From positions 1-64,000 of the forward strand of contig NZ_OERU01000004.1 of the NCBI RefSeq assembly GCF_900240845.1: a stretch of 64,000 nucleotides of DNA, written 5' to 3'. Shown in pieces: positions 54,907 to 64,000 of the stretch. The position numbers and the translations under genes were made by a program. Every line of letters starts with the position of its first letter. The first letter of the stretch is position 1. The stretch comes from Peptostreptococcus faecalis (GTDB lineage: Bacteria; Bacillota; Clostridia; Peptostreptococcales; Peptostreptococcaceae). Under the pieces are notes generated by a model. It was not told where the DNA came from, did no database searches, and saw only the letters and a program-made list of their open reading frames with translations.

Positions 54907-55163
54907 TTTTAATCCTCCTTATAATTTATGAGTTAATTATACAATATTTATAAAGAAAAATGTTTGCATAGCATATCTTATTCAAAAATTCAATTAGAGG
55001 AACATTTGATATAAGAAAAAACAATACATAAATAAGTAGAATAAAATTATTATCTTTAAAATAAATGTAATATAAAAATATAAAAGGTTTTTATCAATTT
55101 ATGTCGAAAACAATTGTAATACTATTCTGATAATTATTTAAGAAAAGAATAGATTTAGAACTT
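54907..55163. other. Intergenic region, leftward promoter only
   Basis: On the minus strand, TATAAT (54936-54941) is a probable -10 of the rhodanese gene, without a good -35. Nothing else is recognised until the palindrome at 55164. Confidence 0.4.
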
Positions 55164-55188
55164 TGCTTATTATATTATATAGTAAGCA
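55164..55188. promoter_or_regulatory. Near-perfect 25-bp palindrome before the glycine-zipper gene
   Basis: Twelve-base arms, TGCTTATTATAT and ATATAGTAAGCA, are complementary at 11 of 12 positions around a central T, 24 bases before the start codon. Its size and TATAT-T-ATATA core resemble the palindrome at 3374-3398. It may be an operator or a leader hairpin. Confidence 0.5.
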
Positions 55189-55212
55189 TCAAAAAATGGA
55201 GGTCGATTTATT

Positions 55213-55839
55213 ATGATGGAAAATATGGTGATGGCTAGATTTAAAAATTTGGAAGATGCAAAGTCTGTATACACATATATGAAAAATAGTGCAATTGATT
55301 CAAATATTGATTTTAAGGCATTGCAAATAGTCTTATTGGAAAATGATGAAGGTAGGATAAATGTTTTAGATCAATATACTGAGAAATTATCTGAATTTGG
55401 GAAAACTGTAATAGGAGGACTTGCAGGGTTAGTACTTGGAGTAATGATAGGACCTTTTGCAGGCTTTGTATTAGGTGGAGTAGGAGCTATGATAGGTTCA
55501 GGTTTTGATATAACCGATCAGAGTGAATCTGAAGGTATGTTGTATCAGATGTATTCTAGAATATACCACGGGGATATAGTGATTCTTGCGATTGTTCAGG
55601 AGGAAGATGAACTAGTATTAAATAGTGCAGTAGGTAAAAAAGCAATTGATATATATAGATGGAATGCAGCAGAAATTAAGGAAGAGGCAGAATATGCTAC
55701 AGAAATAAGAGAGAATTTAGTTAAGGATGTAAGAAAAAAATTAAAAGCAGAAAAAAATCAAACTCGTAAGAGCAAAATCGAAGAGTATAAAGAAAGTATA
55801 AAAGAAGAGTTCAATAAAATAGGTAAGAAAGATAAATAA
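55213..55839 (+). CDS. Glycine-zipper protein, possibly membrane-associated
   Basis: 208 aa. A soluble N-terminal domain (about 1-60) resembles DUF1269-type proteins. A glycine-zipper hydrophobic hairpin follows (GKTVIGGLAGLVLGVMIG, then GPFAGFVLGGVGAMIGSGFD, about 65-100). A second globular part comes next, and a highly charged helical tail rich in Lys and Glu ends the protein. The glycine-zipper hairpin could insert into membranes. Function is unknown. It lies 60 bp before a DUF2974 hydrolase gene in the same direction. Confidence 0.7.
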   Translation: MMENMVMARFKNLEDAKSVYTYMKNSAIDSNIDFKALQIVLLENDEGRINVLDQYTEKLSEFGKTVIGGLAGLVLGVMIGPFAGFVLGGVGAMIGSGFDITDQSESEGMLYQMYSRIYHGDIVILAIVQEEDELVLNSAVGKKAIDIYRWNAAEIKEEAEYATEIRENLVKDVRKKLKAEKNQTRKSKIEEYKESIKEEFNKIGKKDK

Positions 55840-55851
55840 ATATTTATAAGG

Positions 55852-55877
55852 GAGGGGGCGTTTATAACGACCCCCTC
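55852..55877 (+). other. GC-rich hairpin between the glycine-zipper and DUF2974 genes
   Basis: GAGGGGG (55852-55858) pairs with CCCCCTC (55871-55877), with an inner CG/CG pair. It is not followed by T, so it is an unlikely terminator. In this AT-rich DNA it is the most GC-rich stem seen. It could stabilise or divide the bicistronic messenger. Confidence 0.6.
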
Positions 55878-55899
55878 AATTTGAAAAGAGAGTGAAGAA

Positions 55900-57072
55900 A
55901 TGAACAACATAATGGATTATATAGAATGGAGAGGTGATTTATCCTTTTCGAATGCTGAGTTTAATGAAGTAGATAGTTTAATATTATCTGAATTGTCGTA
56001 TTTGAATTTTGGTTTTTTGAAAAATAAGTCTACGCTGAAAGAAGCTACAATTTTATATTTCAAAAATAAGAAGGTAAAAGAAAAACTTCCTGAGTATGCT
56101 ACAACGGATTTTATTTGCAAAGTAGAAAAATTATTGATTAAAGCGGCAAATAGCACAAGATTTAAAGATTTATTGATGAGTGATTATATTGATAAGTATG
56201 ATGAAGTCAATCAGAGCCAATTTTCTGCGATTACTTTTACATTTAAGGATATAATTTATGTTGCATTTAGAGGTACAGATGATACTTTGCTAGGGTTTAA
56301 AGAAGATTTTAATATGAGTTTTTCTACGCCTGTGCAAGGTCAATTAGAAGCAGTAAAGTATTTAAAGCGTATATTAGAAAAAAATGAAAAAGGAAAAATA
56401 ATTGTAGGTGGTCATTCAAAAGGTGGAAATCTAGCAGTGTACTCTGTGTATGGATTAGATGAGAACCTTAGAAATAGGGTCGATTGCATATATAATTATG
56501 ATGGTCCAGGATTTGTGGAATCGATAGTGTCTTCAGATTTGTATAAGGAAACAGTTAAAAAGTCTAAAAAATATATACCTAAAGATTCTGTTGTGGGGAT
56601 ATTGATGAATGATGATAAGGACTATTTTGTGGTAGATGCAAAGGGAAATACTGGTTTTATTCAACACGATGGATTTAATTGGGCAGTAAAAGGAAGTAAA
56701 TTTGTATTGATGAATAATAGAACGTCTACGTCTTCATTCGTTGATAGTACACTAAATGGATGGCTTGAGGGACTTGATAGAGAAGAAAGAAGAGCTTTTA
56801 TAAACGAAGTCTACGATATTATTACGACATCTACAGAGGCGAAAAGAATAAATGAAATCACTGATAACGCATTGAAAGTATCGGTTAATATAGTTAAAAA
56901 TATGGCTGGAAAAGACAGTGAAAAAAAAGAAATGATGCAACGAATGATATATAGACTTATTCAAAGTGGATCTAATGTTAGAAAAAAAGATAAAAGATCA
57001 AAAAAAATAAAGAGAAAAATATTTAGTAAAATTAAAGTATTAAATTTAAAAAATAAGTTGGAGCACAAATAA
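55900..57072 (+). CDS. DUF2974 (Mbeg1-like) alpha/beta hydrolase
   Basis: 390 aa. The nucleophile elbow GGHSKGGNLAVY has Ser173. DUF2974 features VAFRGTDDTLLGFKEDFNMS and YNYDGPGF are clear, and QHDGFNW holds a likely catalytic His. No signal peptide; the last 45 residues are a basic tail (KKDKRSKKIKRKIFSK) that could bind acidic lipids. Members are predicted lipases or esterases of unknown substrate. It is probably co-transcribed with the glycine-zipper gene. Confidence 0.87.
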   Translation: MNNIMDYIEWRGDLSFSNAEFNEVDSLILSELSYLNFGFLKNKSTLKEATILYFKNKKVKEKLPEYATTDFICKVEKLLIKAANSTRFKDLLMSDYIDKYDEVNQSQFSAITFTFKDIIYVAFRGTDDTLLGFKEDFNMSFSTPVQGQLEAVKYLKRILEKNEKGKIIVGGHSKGGNLAVYSVYGLDENLRNRVDCIYNYDGPGFVESIVSSDLYKETVKKSKKYIPKDSVVGILMNDDKDYFVVDAKGNTGFIQHDGFNWAVKGSKFVLMNNRTSTSSFVDSTLNGWLEGLDREERRAFINEVYDIITTSTEAKRINEITDNALKVSVNIVKNMAGKDSEKKEMMQRMIYRLIQSGSNVRKKDKRSKKIKRKIFSKIKVLNLKNKLEHK

Positions 57073-57176
57073 AATATATTGTTGAATTAAAAATCTTCAA
57101 TATTTAGACAAATTGTAGATTATATATTTAGTGAAATTTTGTTATATATTTAATAAAAAGTAGAGGGCAAAATATA

Positions 57177-57205
57177 TTGAAAATAGGGCTAAGTTATGGT
57201 ATCAT
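57177..57205 (+). promoter_or_regulatory. Promoter of the pyrF-carA-carB operon
   Basis: TTGAAA (57177-57182), a 17-bp spacer and TATCAT (57200-57205) with TG-G before it (extended -10). It leads into the PyrR-type leader. Bases 57073-57176 upstream show nothing else. Confidence 0.7.
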
Positions 57206-57270
57206 GTTTAACAGAGTATACAAGTGAAATCGTACAGAGATGCGATGAGTATGCCAAAAAAAGTAGATGA

Positions 57271-57426
57271 AGTCTTTTAAGCTGGTCCAGAGAGACTGGT
57301 AAGGATAATTAAACCTAGTTGAAGGTTGTCAGTATTTACTGATAGTATTTTCGTGCATAATTGCGCGATTATTGTATCAAATATTGGATTATTGTGTCCT
57401 TATGCCTCTGGTGTAAGGACTTTTTT
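57271..57426 (+). promoter_or_regulatory. PyrR-type transcription attenuator
   Basis: The binding hairpin is seen around 57281-57305 with the conserved loop GTCCAGAGAGACTGG and following AAGGATAA, as in Bacillus pyr leaders. The terminator is GTCCTTA (57396-57402) with TAAGGAC (57414-57420) followed by TTTTTT. When UMP is high, PyrR would bind and favour the terminator. The pyrR gene itself is not in the window. Confidence 0.87.
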
Positions 57427-57542
57427 ATATTTATAATCAGAATAATATAAATAGTCGAAAATAATAATAACTAGCATAATTAATAGTTTAAATTAGGTTA
57501 AGTACTGAAAATATTTAATGTAGTTAGGATAGGAGTTTTTAT

Positions 57543-58265
57543 ATGATAAATGGAAAAGAAAAACTTATAGTAGCAATTGATACAGACGAATACGAAAAGG
57601 CAGTTGACTTGATAGACTCGCTAGAAAAAAGTGTAGATATATACAAGGTTGGTCTTGAAAATTACCTTGCTTCAAATGGAAAGACAGTGGATTACCTAGT
57701 GTCGAAGGGTAAGAAAGTATTTTTGGATTTAAAGTTTCATGATATACCAAACACGATGAAGTCAGCTGTAAAAGCAGTGATAAACAAAGGTGTATGGATG
57801 TTAACTATACATGTATCTGACATGGAAGGAATGAAACAGTGTGCACAAATAGCAAAAGAAGAGTCTGAAAGACTTGGAATAAAGAAACCACTAGTTGTAG
57901 GCGTGACAGTTCTTACATCGTTAAGCAATGAAGATTTATCAGATATAGGCTGTAATATGAATACAGAAGAAACTGCAATAAAAAGAGCTAAACTAGCAAA
58001 AGCAGCAGGATTGGACGGAGTGGTTTGTTCAGCTAAAGAAGTAGATAAGATAGTAGAAGCTTGTGGAAATGACTTTGTGACAGTTTGTCCAGGTATTAGA
58101 CCAAAAACTGCTGAAGTTGGAGATCAGAAAAGAGTAGTAACACCTTCTGAGGCAATCGAAAAAGGTGCAAGTGTGTTGGTAGTTGGAAGACCGATTACAA
58201 AGGCGGAAAATCCAAGTATAGCAGCAGATGAAATAGTAAAAGAAATAGAATCGGTATCAGTATAG
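57543..58265 (+). CDS. pyrF: Orotidine 5'-phosphate decarboxylase
   Basis: 240 aa. The catalytic tetrad is in FLDLKFHDIPNT (Asp62, Lys64, Asp67), and the phosphate-binding VVGRPITKAENP is near the end. It makes UMP in the last step of pyrimidine synthesis. It is first in a three-gene operon with carbamoyl-phosphate synthase and is controlled by the upstream attenuator. The other pyr genes (B, C, D, E, K, R) are elsewhere. Confidence 0.97.
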   Translation: MINGKEKLIVAIDTDEYEKAVDLIDSLEKSVDIYKVGLENYLASNGKTVDYLVSKGKKVFLDLKFHDIPNTMKSAVKAVINKGVWMLTIHVSDMEGMKQCAQIAKEESERLGIKKPLVVGVTVLTSLSNEDLSDIGCNMNTEETAIKRAKLAKAAGLDGVVCSAKEVDKIVEACGNDFVTVCPGIRPKTAEVGDQKRVVTPSEAIEKGASVLVVGRPITKAENPSIAADEIVKEIESVSV

Positions 58266-58276
58266 GAGGCGCACAT

Positions 58277-59326
58277 ATGAAGGGTAGATTAATTTTAGAA
58301 GATGGAACTATATTCGAGGGGAAAGTATTTGGATACATTGAAGAAAGTGTTGGAGAAGTAGTATTCAATACTTCTATGACTGGATATCAAGAAATACTAA
58401 CAGATCCTTCTTATTATGGTCAGATAGTAGTAATGACTTATCCGCTAATTGGTAATTATGGTGTAAACTTAGAAGACAAAGAATCTGAATCAGTGAATGT
58501 AAGAGGTTTTGTAGTCAGAGAAAAAAGCGATATGCCATCAAACTTCAGATGTGAAATGGACATAGATACATATCTAAAACAACATAAAATAATAGGTATT
58601 GAAGGAATAGATACTAGAGCTCTTACTAAAATGCTAAGAGATAGAGGAACTATGAGGGGTATTATTACAACTGACAGTTCTAAATTGAGTGATATAGAAC
58701 CAAAACTAGAAAATTACGATAACTCAAAAGCGGTGAGACTTGTAAGTAGAAAAGAAATTGAACGCATACCAGGTAGTGGAAAAAAAGTAGCAATAATGGA
58801 CTTTGGTGTAAAGACAAACATAATCAGAAACTTTGAAAAAAGAAATTGCGATATAACTATTTTTCCGGCAGAAACTAAGCCTGAAGAAGTGCTTAGTATA
58901 AATCCAGATTTAATATTCTTATCTAATGGACCTGGAGATCCAGCGGATCTAGAAGACATAGTAGAAAACGTAAAAGTGCTAATAGAAAAGAAACCTGTAG
59001 TAGGAATATGCTTAGGTCATCAAATACTAGCTATAGCGCTAGGTGGTAAGACTGGGAAGCTTAAATTTGGACACAGAGGCGGAAATCATCCAGTAAAGGA
59101 TTTTGAAGAAAATAAAATATTTATAACTTCACAAAATCACGGATATTATGTAACAGAAGTTCCAAAAGATGTGACTGTTACACAGATTAACTTGAATGAT
59201 GACACTGTTGAAGGAATGAGACACAACACTCTTCCAATATATTCAGTGCAATACCATCCAGAAGCTTGTCCTGGACCTCTTGATAGTGAATATGTATTTG
59301 ATAAATTCATGGAAATAGTAAAATAG
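58277..59326 (+). CDS. carA: Carbamoyl-phosphate synthase small (glutaminase) subunit
   Basis: 349 aa. The N-terminal domain (GRLILEDGTIFEGKVFGY, NTSMTGYQEILTDPSY) is followed by a class I glutaminase domain with nucleophile Cys245 in GICLGHQ and the His-Glu pair in QYHPEACPGP. It releases ammonia from glutamine and channels it to CarB. Location under PyrR control suggests it is the pyrimidine form (PyrAA). Confidence 0.97.
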   Translation: MKGRLILEDGTIFEGKVFGYIEESVGEVVFNTSMTGYQEILTDPSYYGQIVVMTYPLIGNYGVNLEDKESESVNVRGFVVREKSDMPSNFRCEMDIDTYLKQHKIIGIEGIDTRALTKMLRDRGTMRGIITTDSSKLSDIEPKLENYDNSKAVRLVSRKEIERIPGSGKKVAIMDFGVKTNIIRNFEKRNCDITIFPAETKPEEVLSINPDLIFLSNGPGDPADLEDIVENVKVLIEKKPVVGICLGHQILAIALGGKTGKLKFGHRGGNHPVKDFEENKIFITSQNHGYYVTEVPKDVTVTQINLNDDTVEGMRHNTLPIYSVQYHPEACPGPLDSEYVFDKFMEIVK

Positions 59327-59372
59327 ATAAGATAAATTAATTTAACACGAGAATATATGAAGGAGATATAAT

Positions 59373-62300
59373 ATGCCTAAAAAAGATAGTATAAAGAAAA
59401 CTTTAGTACTTGGATCTGGACCTATAATAATAGGGCAGGCTGCTGAATTTGATTACTCAGGAACTCAGGCTTGTCAAGCGCTGAAAGAAGAAGGAATAGA
59501 AGTTGTGTTAATCAACTCTAACCCAGCAACAATAATGACTGATCAGGAAGTCGCAGATAAAATATATATAGAGCCTTTGACTCTTGAATTTATAGAAAAA
59601 ATAATACAAAAAGAAAGACCAGATAGCCTATTAGCAGGAATGGGTGGTCAGACAGGTCTTAACCTTGCAGTTGAGCTATATGACGCAGGAATACTAGAAA
59701 AGTATGGTGTTGAAATAATAGGTACTTCTGTAGAATCTATTAAAAAAGGTGAAGACAGAGATACATTTAGAGATGTAATGAATGAAATAGGTCAGCCTGT
59801 AATAGAAAGTGATATCATCACTACTTTAGAAGGTGGACTTGAATATGCAAACAAGCTAGGATATCCAGTAGTAGTAAGACCTGCCTATACTCTAGGAGGT
59901 ACTGGAGGCGGTATTGCAGAAAATGAAGAAGAATTTAGAGAAATTCTTACACATGGTTTACAGTTAAGCCCAGTTACTCAGTGTTTAGTTGAAAAGAGTA
60001 TAAAGGGATGGAAAGAAATTGAGTACGAAGTAATGAGAGACTCAAACGGAAACTGTATAACTGTTTGTAATATGGAAAATATAGATCCAGTTGGTGTACA
60101 TACAGGTGATTCAATAGTAGTAGCACCTAGCCAGACTTTATCAAACTTAGAATATCAAATGCTTAGAACAGCATCAATTGAAATAATAGATGCAATAGGA
60201 GTTGAAGGTGGTTGTAACGTACAAATCGCACTTAACCCAAATAGCTTAGAATATGCAATTATAGAAATAAACCCTAGAGTTTCTAGATCATCAGCTCTAG
60301 CATCAAAGGCAACTGGTTACCCAATAGCAAAGGTTGGAGCTAAGATAGCACTAGGATATACATTAGATGAAATTCAAAATGCGGTTACAAAGAAGTCAAA
60401 TGCTTGTTTCGAACCAACGTTAGACTACGTAGTCGTAAAAATTCCAAAATGGCCTTTTGATAAATTCAAAAAAGCAAACAGAAAACTAGGAACAAAGATG
60501 ATGGCTACTGGTGAAATAATGAGTATAGGTTCTAATTTTGAAGCTGCATTTTTAAAGGGAATAAGATCTCTTGAAACTGGTAAATATTCACTTGTACATA
60601 AAGCTTCTGAACTTAAGAGTTTATCAGAACTTAAAAAGAGTGTAGTAATGCCAGATGATGAAAGAATATTTGACCTTGCTGAAATGATTAGAAGAGGTTA
60701 CAAAGTAGAAATGATATCTCATATCACTGGTGTAGATGAATGGTTCTTAGATAAGATAAAATGGATAGTTGAACAAGAAGAAAAACTAAAGACAATGAAA
60801 ATTGATGAAATTACAAAAGAATATCTTCTTGAGCTAAAGAAAAAAGGATTCTCAGATAAGGGAATGAGTGATTTGATGCATATTTCTCCTGAGGACATAC
60901 TGGAGCTAAGAAATCTTTACAAAATCCAAACTTCTTATAAAATGGTAGATACTTGTGCAGGAGAATTTGAAGCATTATCTCCTTACTATTATTCAACATA
61001 TGAGCAGTATGATGAAGTAAAGGTAAGCAACAAAAAGAAAATCATAGTTCTAGGATCTGGACCTATCAGAATAGGTCAAGGTATAGAATTTGACTATTGT
61101 TCAGTTCACTGTGTAAAATCACTCAAAAAACTTGGTGTTGAAACAATTATAGTAAACAACAACCCTGAAACTGTAAGTACAGATTTTGATACATCTGATA
61201 AGCTGTATTTTGAGCCACTTACAGAAGAAGAAGTTTATAATATAATTCAAAAAGAAAAACCAGAAGGAGTAATACTTCAGTTTGGTGGACAAACAGCTAT
61301 AAAATTGGCTAAGTTTTTAAGTGAAAAGAATGTAAAAATTCTTGGAACAGACTTTAAAGATATAGATGCTGCAGAAGATAGAGAAAAATTCGATGCTTTA
61401 CTTGAAGAATTAAACATAAATAGACCTAAAGGTAAGGGTGTATGGTCAGTAGAAGAAGGTGTATCAGAAGCAGAAAAGCTTGGATATCCAGTGTTAGTAA
61501 GACCTTCATACGTACTAGGCGGTCAGGGTATGGAAATCACTTATGATGAAACAAGACTTACAAGATATCTTGAAGATGCTTTTGAAAGAGATTCAGCCAA
61601 TCCTGTACTTATAGATAAGTACTTAACTGGTAGAGAAATAGAAGTAGATGCTATATGCGATGGAGAAGATATTCTGATACCAGGTATAATGGAGCATTTA
61701 GAAAGAGCAGGTGTGCACTCTGGAGACAGTATTACAATGTATCCTAGCCAGAGAATATCTGACAAAATTAAAGACAAAATATACGAATATACTAAGTTGA
61801 TGGCAATTAATTTAAATGTTATCGGTATGGTAAATATTCAGTTTATAGAATATAAAGAAGAACTTTATATAATCGAAGTAAACCCTAGAGCGAGCCGTAC
61901 AGTGCCATATATATCTAAAGTTAGTGGAGTGCCTATAGTGGATCTTGCAACAAGATGTATGCTAGGAGAAAAACTAAAGGATTTAGGATATGGAACAGGC
62001 GTATACAAGACACCTAACCACGTATGTGTAAAAGTACCAGTATTCTCTATGTCAAAGCTTTCTAGAGTAGAAGTAAGCTTAGGACCTGAAATGAAATCAA
62101 CAGGAGAAGTACTAGGTGTAGGAGAGACTTTAGAAGAAGCTCTATACAAAGGATTCTTAGCATCTGGACAAAAGATGTCTGGAGACAATAAAAAAGTTCT
62201 AGCCACAATAAATAATAATGACAAAGAAGAATTTATTGAAATAGCTAAGGGTATGAGTGAATTAGGATATACATTCATAGCTACAGAAGGTACAGCTAAG

Positions 62301-62585
62301 TCGTTATCAGCTGCTGGCGTAGATTGTGAAGTAGTAAATAGAGTAGAAGAGCCTAGACCAAACATACTAGATGTAATAAGAAATAAGCAAGTAGACATAG
62401 TAATTAACACTCCTACTAAGGGTAATGACTCTACTAGAGATGGATTCAAAATCAGAAGAACTGCTATAGAATTCCAGACAGAAATAATGACTTCTCTAGA
62501 TACGTTAAAAGCATTAGTAGAAGTTAATAAAAAGCATGTAAATGCAGACGTAATGAAGGTTTATAGCCTTGATGAAATACTATAA
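59373..62585 (+). CDS. carB: Carbamoyl-phosphate synthase large subunit
   Basis: 1070 aa, full length. Two homologous ATP-grasp halves each start with a [19 protein letters not shown]-type motif (near residue 15 and again near 560, [15 protein letters not shown]), with an oligomerisation domain between. The C-terminal MGS-like regulatory domain ([18 protein letters not shown]) binds UMP or ornithine in relatives. It joins ammonia, bicarbonate and two ATP to carbamoyl phosphate. Confidence 0.98.
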   Translation: MPKKDSIKKTLVLGSGPIIIGQAAEFDYSGTQACQALKEEGIEVVLINSNPATIMTDQEVADKIYIEPLTLEFIEKIIQKERPDSLLAGMGGQTGLNLAVELYDAGILEKYGVEIIGTSVESIKKGEDRDTFRDVMNEIGQPVIESDIITTLEGGLEYANKLGYPVVVRPAYTLGGTGGGIAENEEEFREILTHGLQLSPVTQCLVEKSIKGWKEIEYEVMRDSNGNCITVCNMENIDPVGVHTGDSIVVAPSQTLSNLEYQMLRTASIEIIDAIGVEGGCNVQIALNPNSLEYAIIEINPRVSRSSALASKATGYPIAKVGAKIALGYTLDEIQNAVTKKSNACFEPTLDYVVVKIPKWPFDKFKKANRKLGTKMMATGEIMSIGSNFEAAFLKGIRSLETGKYSLVHKASELKSLSELKKSVVMPDDERIFDLAEMIRRGYKVEMISHITGVDEWFLDKIKWIVEQEEKLKTMKIDEITKEYLLELKKKGFSDKGMSDLMHISPEDILELRNLYKIQTSYKMVDTCAGEFEALSPYYYSTYEQYDEVKVSNKKKIIVLGSGPIRIGQGIEFDYCSVHCVKSLKKLGVETIIVNNNPETVSTDFDTSDKLYFEPLTEEEVYNIIQKEKPEGVILQFGGQTAIKLAKFLSEKNVKILGTDFKDIDAAEDREKFDALLEELNINRPKGKGVWSVEEGVSEAEKLGYPVLVRPSYVLGGQGMEITYDETRLTRYLEDAFERDSANPVLIDKYLTGREIEVDAICDGEDILIPGIMEHLERAGVHSGDSITMYPSQRISDKIKDKIYEYTKLMAINLNVIGMVNIQFIEYKEELYIIEVNPRASRTVPYISKVSGVPIVDLATRCMLGEKLKDLGYGTGVYKTPNHVCVKVPVFSMSKLSRVEVSLGPEMKSTGEVLGVGETLEEALYKGFLASGQKMSGDNKKVLATINNNDKEEFIEIAKGMSELGYTFIATEGTAKSLSAAGVDCEVVNRVEEPRPNILDVIRNKQVDIVINTPTKGNDSTRDGFKIRRTAIEFQTEIMTSLDTLKALVEVNKKHVNADVMKVYSLDEIL

Positions 62586-62619
62586 ATCAAAATAACAAAA
62601 TAAAATAAGAATAATACTT

Positions 62620-62656
62620 AAAAGAGATACTTGAAATTCAAGTATCTCTTTTTTAC
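62620..62656 (+). terminator. Terminator of pyrF-carA-carB
   Basis: AAAAGAGATACTTGA (62620-62634) pairs with TCAAGTATCTCTTTT (62638-62652), followed by TTTT. Confidence 0.92.
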
Positions 62657-62724
62657 TATAATACAAATATCAAATAAGTAATATTATATTTAGCAACTTC
62701 GCTTATTGACATTATAATTATAGT

Positions 62725-62811
62725 ATGAAAGAATGGAAATATATTAAAGAAAAAAATGAGGTATACAATAGAAAAACGAAAGTACTTGCTGTGTTCACGA
62801 ATCTATCGTAA
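62725..62811 (+). CDS. Possible leaderless 28-codon ORF
   Basis: ATG 62725 opens MKEWKYIKEKNEVYNRK... to TAA 62809. There is no Shine-Dalgarno. TATAAT (62713-62718) ends seven bases before the ATG, with TTAGCA 17 bp upstream, so a transcript could begin at or next to the start codon. This is weak evidence and may be only the leader of the next gene. Confidence 0.2.
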   Translation: MKEWKYIKEKNEVYNRKTKVLAVFTNLS

Positions 62812-62853
62812 GAGAAGTTTAAAATAATTAGCATATTAGAGAGAGGAAACTTA

Positions 62854-63996
62854 ATGAAAAAAAGTAAAAAGAAAAAAAATATAAGTATTTTAGTGATAAT
62901 AATATTATCTTTAATGGCAGGTATATATATTATGAATGCAACAGGTATTTTAAAAGTAAAAAAAGATGTGGATATGAATGATATGGTAAAAAAATATGAA
63001 TATGTATTAATATCATCTTCATTTCCAAAGAATAAATCCTTTATGGATTTTTATGACAACAAAGGTACTAATATAGGAGAAAAAGAATTACCTTATGGAG
63101 CTATGGGATTTTCTAGTTATAATCAAAATTTTTTAGAAGATGGTAATTTTGTATATGCATCCAAATCTAACGATAAGAATGATGATAAGTTTGAAATAAT
63201 AAAAATTGATAAAAATACGCTAAAATATTCATCTATAGAAACTAAAACAAGTGTAACTGTAATAAAAGTGGGAAAAGAGTATATATACGCGATGGGCGGT
63301 GCACATTTACAGATAATAGATAAAAAAACGGAGAAAAGTGTTTTTTATGATAGGCTAGAATACAATATAAGTAGCAGTGCAATTGATGAATATAATGGAG
63401 AACCGATATTGTTTAGATGCAGTGATGTAGAGGGAGATAAACATAAAGAAAAAAATACTGTAGAGGTATTGAAATTTGATAAAAATCAAAAAAAATTAGT
63501 GAATTTACTTGATATAAAAGACTCTTCAGATATTTCTTCTTCACTTATATTAGATGATACTCTATATGTATTATCCAAGTTAGAGAGCGAAGAATCTATA
63601 GAGGTACAAAAAAATGAATTAATAAAAATAGACCTAAAAAACAAAAAAATCTCAAGATATACACTACCTAAAAAACATAATAATGGAAACTATATTTATA
63701 AATCTCTTTTGTTTAACAATAGTGACAAGATATTTATTTTAGAAAATGTATTCAACGGATTTTACTCTGAGAATAAAAAATTGATTTCGTACAACATAGA
63801 CAATAATGAAGTAAAGGTTAATAACCTAAAAGAAAAATATAATGCTATGTTTATTGATAAAAATAATTTAGTTGCTTTCTCCAATGAATATTTATGCGAA
63901 TATGATAAAGAGACTGTAGATGTGAAAAAGGAATTTAAGCTAAAAGAGTTAAATGAAAAAAATATGTACTTTAATAAATTTGGATTAAAAAAATAA
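62854..63996 (+). CDS. Signal-anchored, propeller-like protein of unknown function
   Basis: 380 aa. A basic N-terminus (MKKSKKKKN) and one hydrophobic helix (about 10-28) anchor it, with the rest outside. The external part is beta-rich, with irregular repeats such as FEIIKIDKNTLKYSS, VEVLKFDKNQKKLVN and NELIKIDLKNKKISRY, each a strand pair ending in a charged turn. This suggests a beta-propeller. I do not recognise a named family. The gene ends four bases before the window edge and is complete. It follows AGAGAGGAA. Confidence 0.65.
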   Translation: MKKSKKKKNISILVIIILSLMAGIYIMNATGILKVKKDVDMNDMVKKYEYVLISSSFPKNKSFMDFYDNKGTNIGEKELPYGAMGFSSYNQNFLEDGNFVYASKSNDKNDDKFEIIKIDKNTLKYSSIETKTSVTVIKVGKEYIYAMGGAHLQIIDKKTEKSVFYDRLEYNISSSAIDEYNGEPILFRCSDVEGDKHKEKNTVEVLKFDKNQKKLVNLLDIKDSSDISSSLILDDTLYVLSKLESEESIEVQKNELIKIDLKNKKISRYTLPKKHNNGNYIYKSLLFNNSDKIFILENVFNGFYSENKKLISYNIDNNEVKVNNLKEKYNAMFIDKNNLVAFSNEYLCEYDKETVDVKKEFKLKELNEKNMYFNKFGLKK

Positions 63997-64000
63997 TAAA

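Noticed and set aside
62706-62718. TTGACA directly followed by TATAAT as a promoter
   Set aside because: The two boxes overlap nearly end to end with only one base between, so they cannot act as a -35/-10 pair.
1-64000. Insertion sequences, prophage, integrase, tRNA or rRNA genes
   Set aside because: I searched by eye for transposase motifs, terminal repeats, cloverleaf patterns and rRNA signatures and found none in this window.

Overview
The window is AT-rich chromosomal DNA from an anaerobic Gram-positive Clostridia member. The gene set fits the Peptostreptococcaceae, possibly Peptostreptococcus: a sodium-type V-ATPase, a bifunctional AdhE, a CWB2 surface protein, several proline-specific peptidases and clostridial-style rpoB/rpoC. 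The genus is inferred from gene content and not proved.

Layout. 1-103 is the 3' end of tuf. 0.4-3.3 kb holds adhE with its own promoter and terminator. 3.3-6 kb is a GntR(YtrA-type)-DUF1648/DUF5808-CPBP operon with a perfect palindrome over its promoter. 6.1-8.9 kb is a large secreted protein with three CWB2 wall-binding repeats. 9.3-18 kb is a complete nine-gene V/A-type ATPase operon (H-I-K-E-C-F-A-B-D); every sodium ligand known from Enterococcus hirae NtpK is present in subunit K at the same residue number. 18.2-26.3 kb is a peptide and proline-peptide module: small membrane protein, POT transporter, M24 peptidase, proline iminopeptidase, long Xaa-Pro aminopeptidase, APC permease. 26.5-31.4 kb is tetR divergent from a heterodimeric ABC exporter with one degenerate ATP site, preceded by a possible 12-codon leader ORF. 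31.4-35.1 kb is rpmG-secE-nusG-rplK-rplA and rplJ-rplL with L1-site-like and L10-leader RNA elements.

Between rplL and rpoB, normally adjacent in Clostridia, lies 8.8 kb of other genes: a lactonase-like propeller, a small membrane protein, an SGNH-DUF4358-MBOAT-DHHW surface O-acylation cluster, and a leftward ParM-like/ParR-like pair. The pair has 19-bp tandem repeats about 300 bp upstream. It also has a relic of a second ParM C-terminus between its two genes. 43.6-51.35 kb is rpoB-rpoC. 51.3-53.6 kb is a PadR operon with two operator-like sites bracketing its promoter. 53.6-57.1 kb holds a GNAT, a double-rhodanese lipoprotein, a glycine-zipper protein and a DUF2974 hydrolase. 57.1-62.7 kb is pyrF-carA-carB behind a PyrR-type attenuator, and a signal-anchored propeller-like protein closes the window.

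Together the genes suggest an amino-acid and peptide fermenter: peptides enter through POT, are trimmed by prolyl peptidases, and sodium bioenergetics (V-ATPase) complements substrate-level ATP. The most unusual locus is the chromosomal ParMR-like segregation or cytoskeletal module at 41.7-43.6 kb. Its main features are the codon-third-position-diverged duplicate of the ParM tail, two equally strong start sites for ParM, and the upstream iteron-like repeats.
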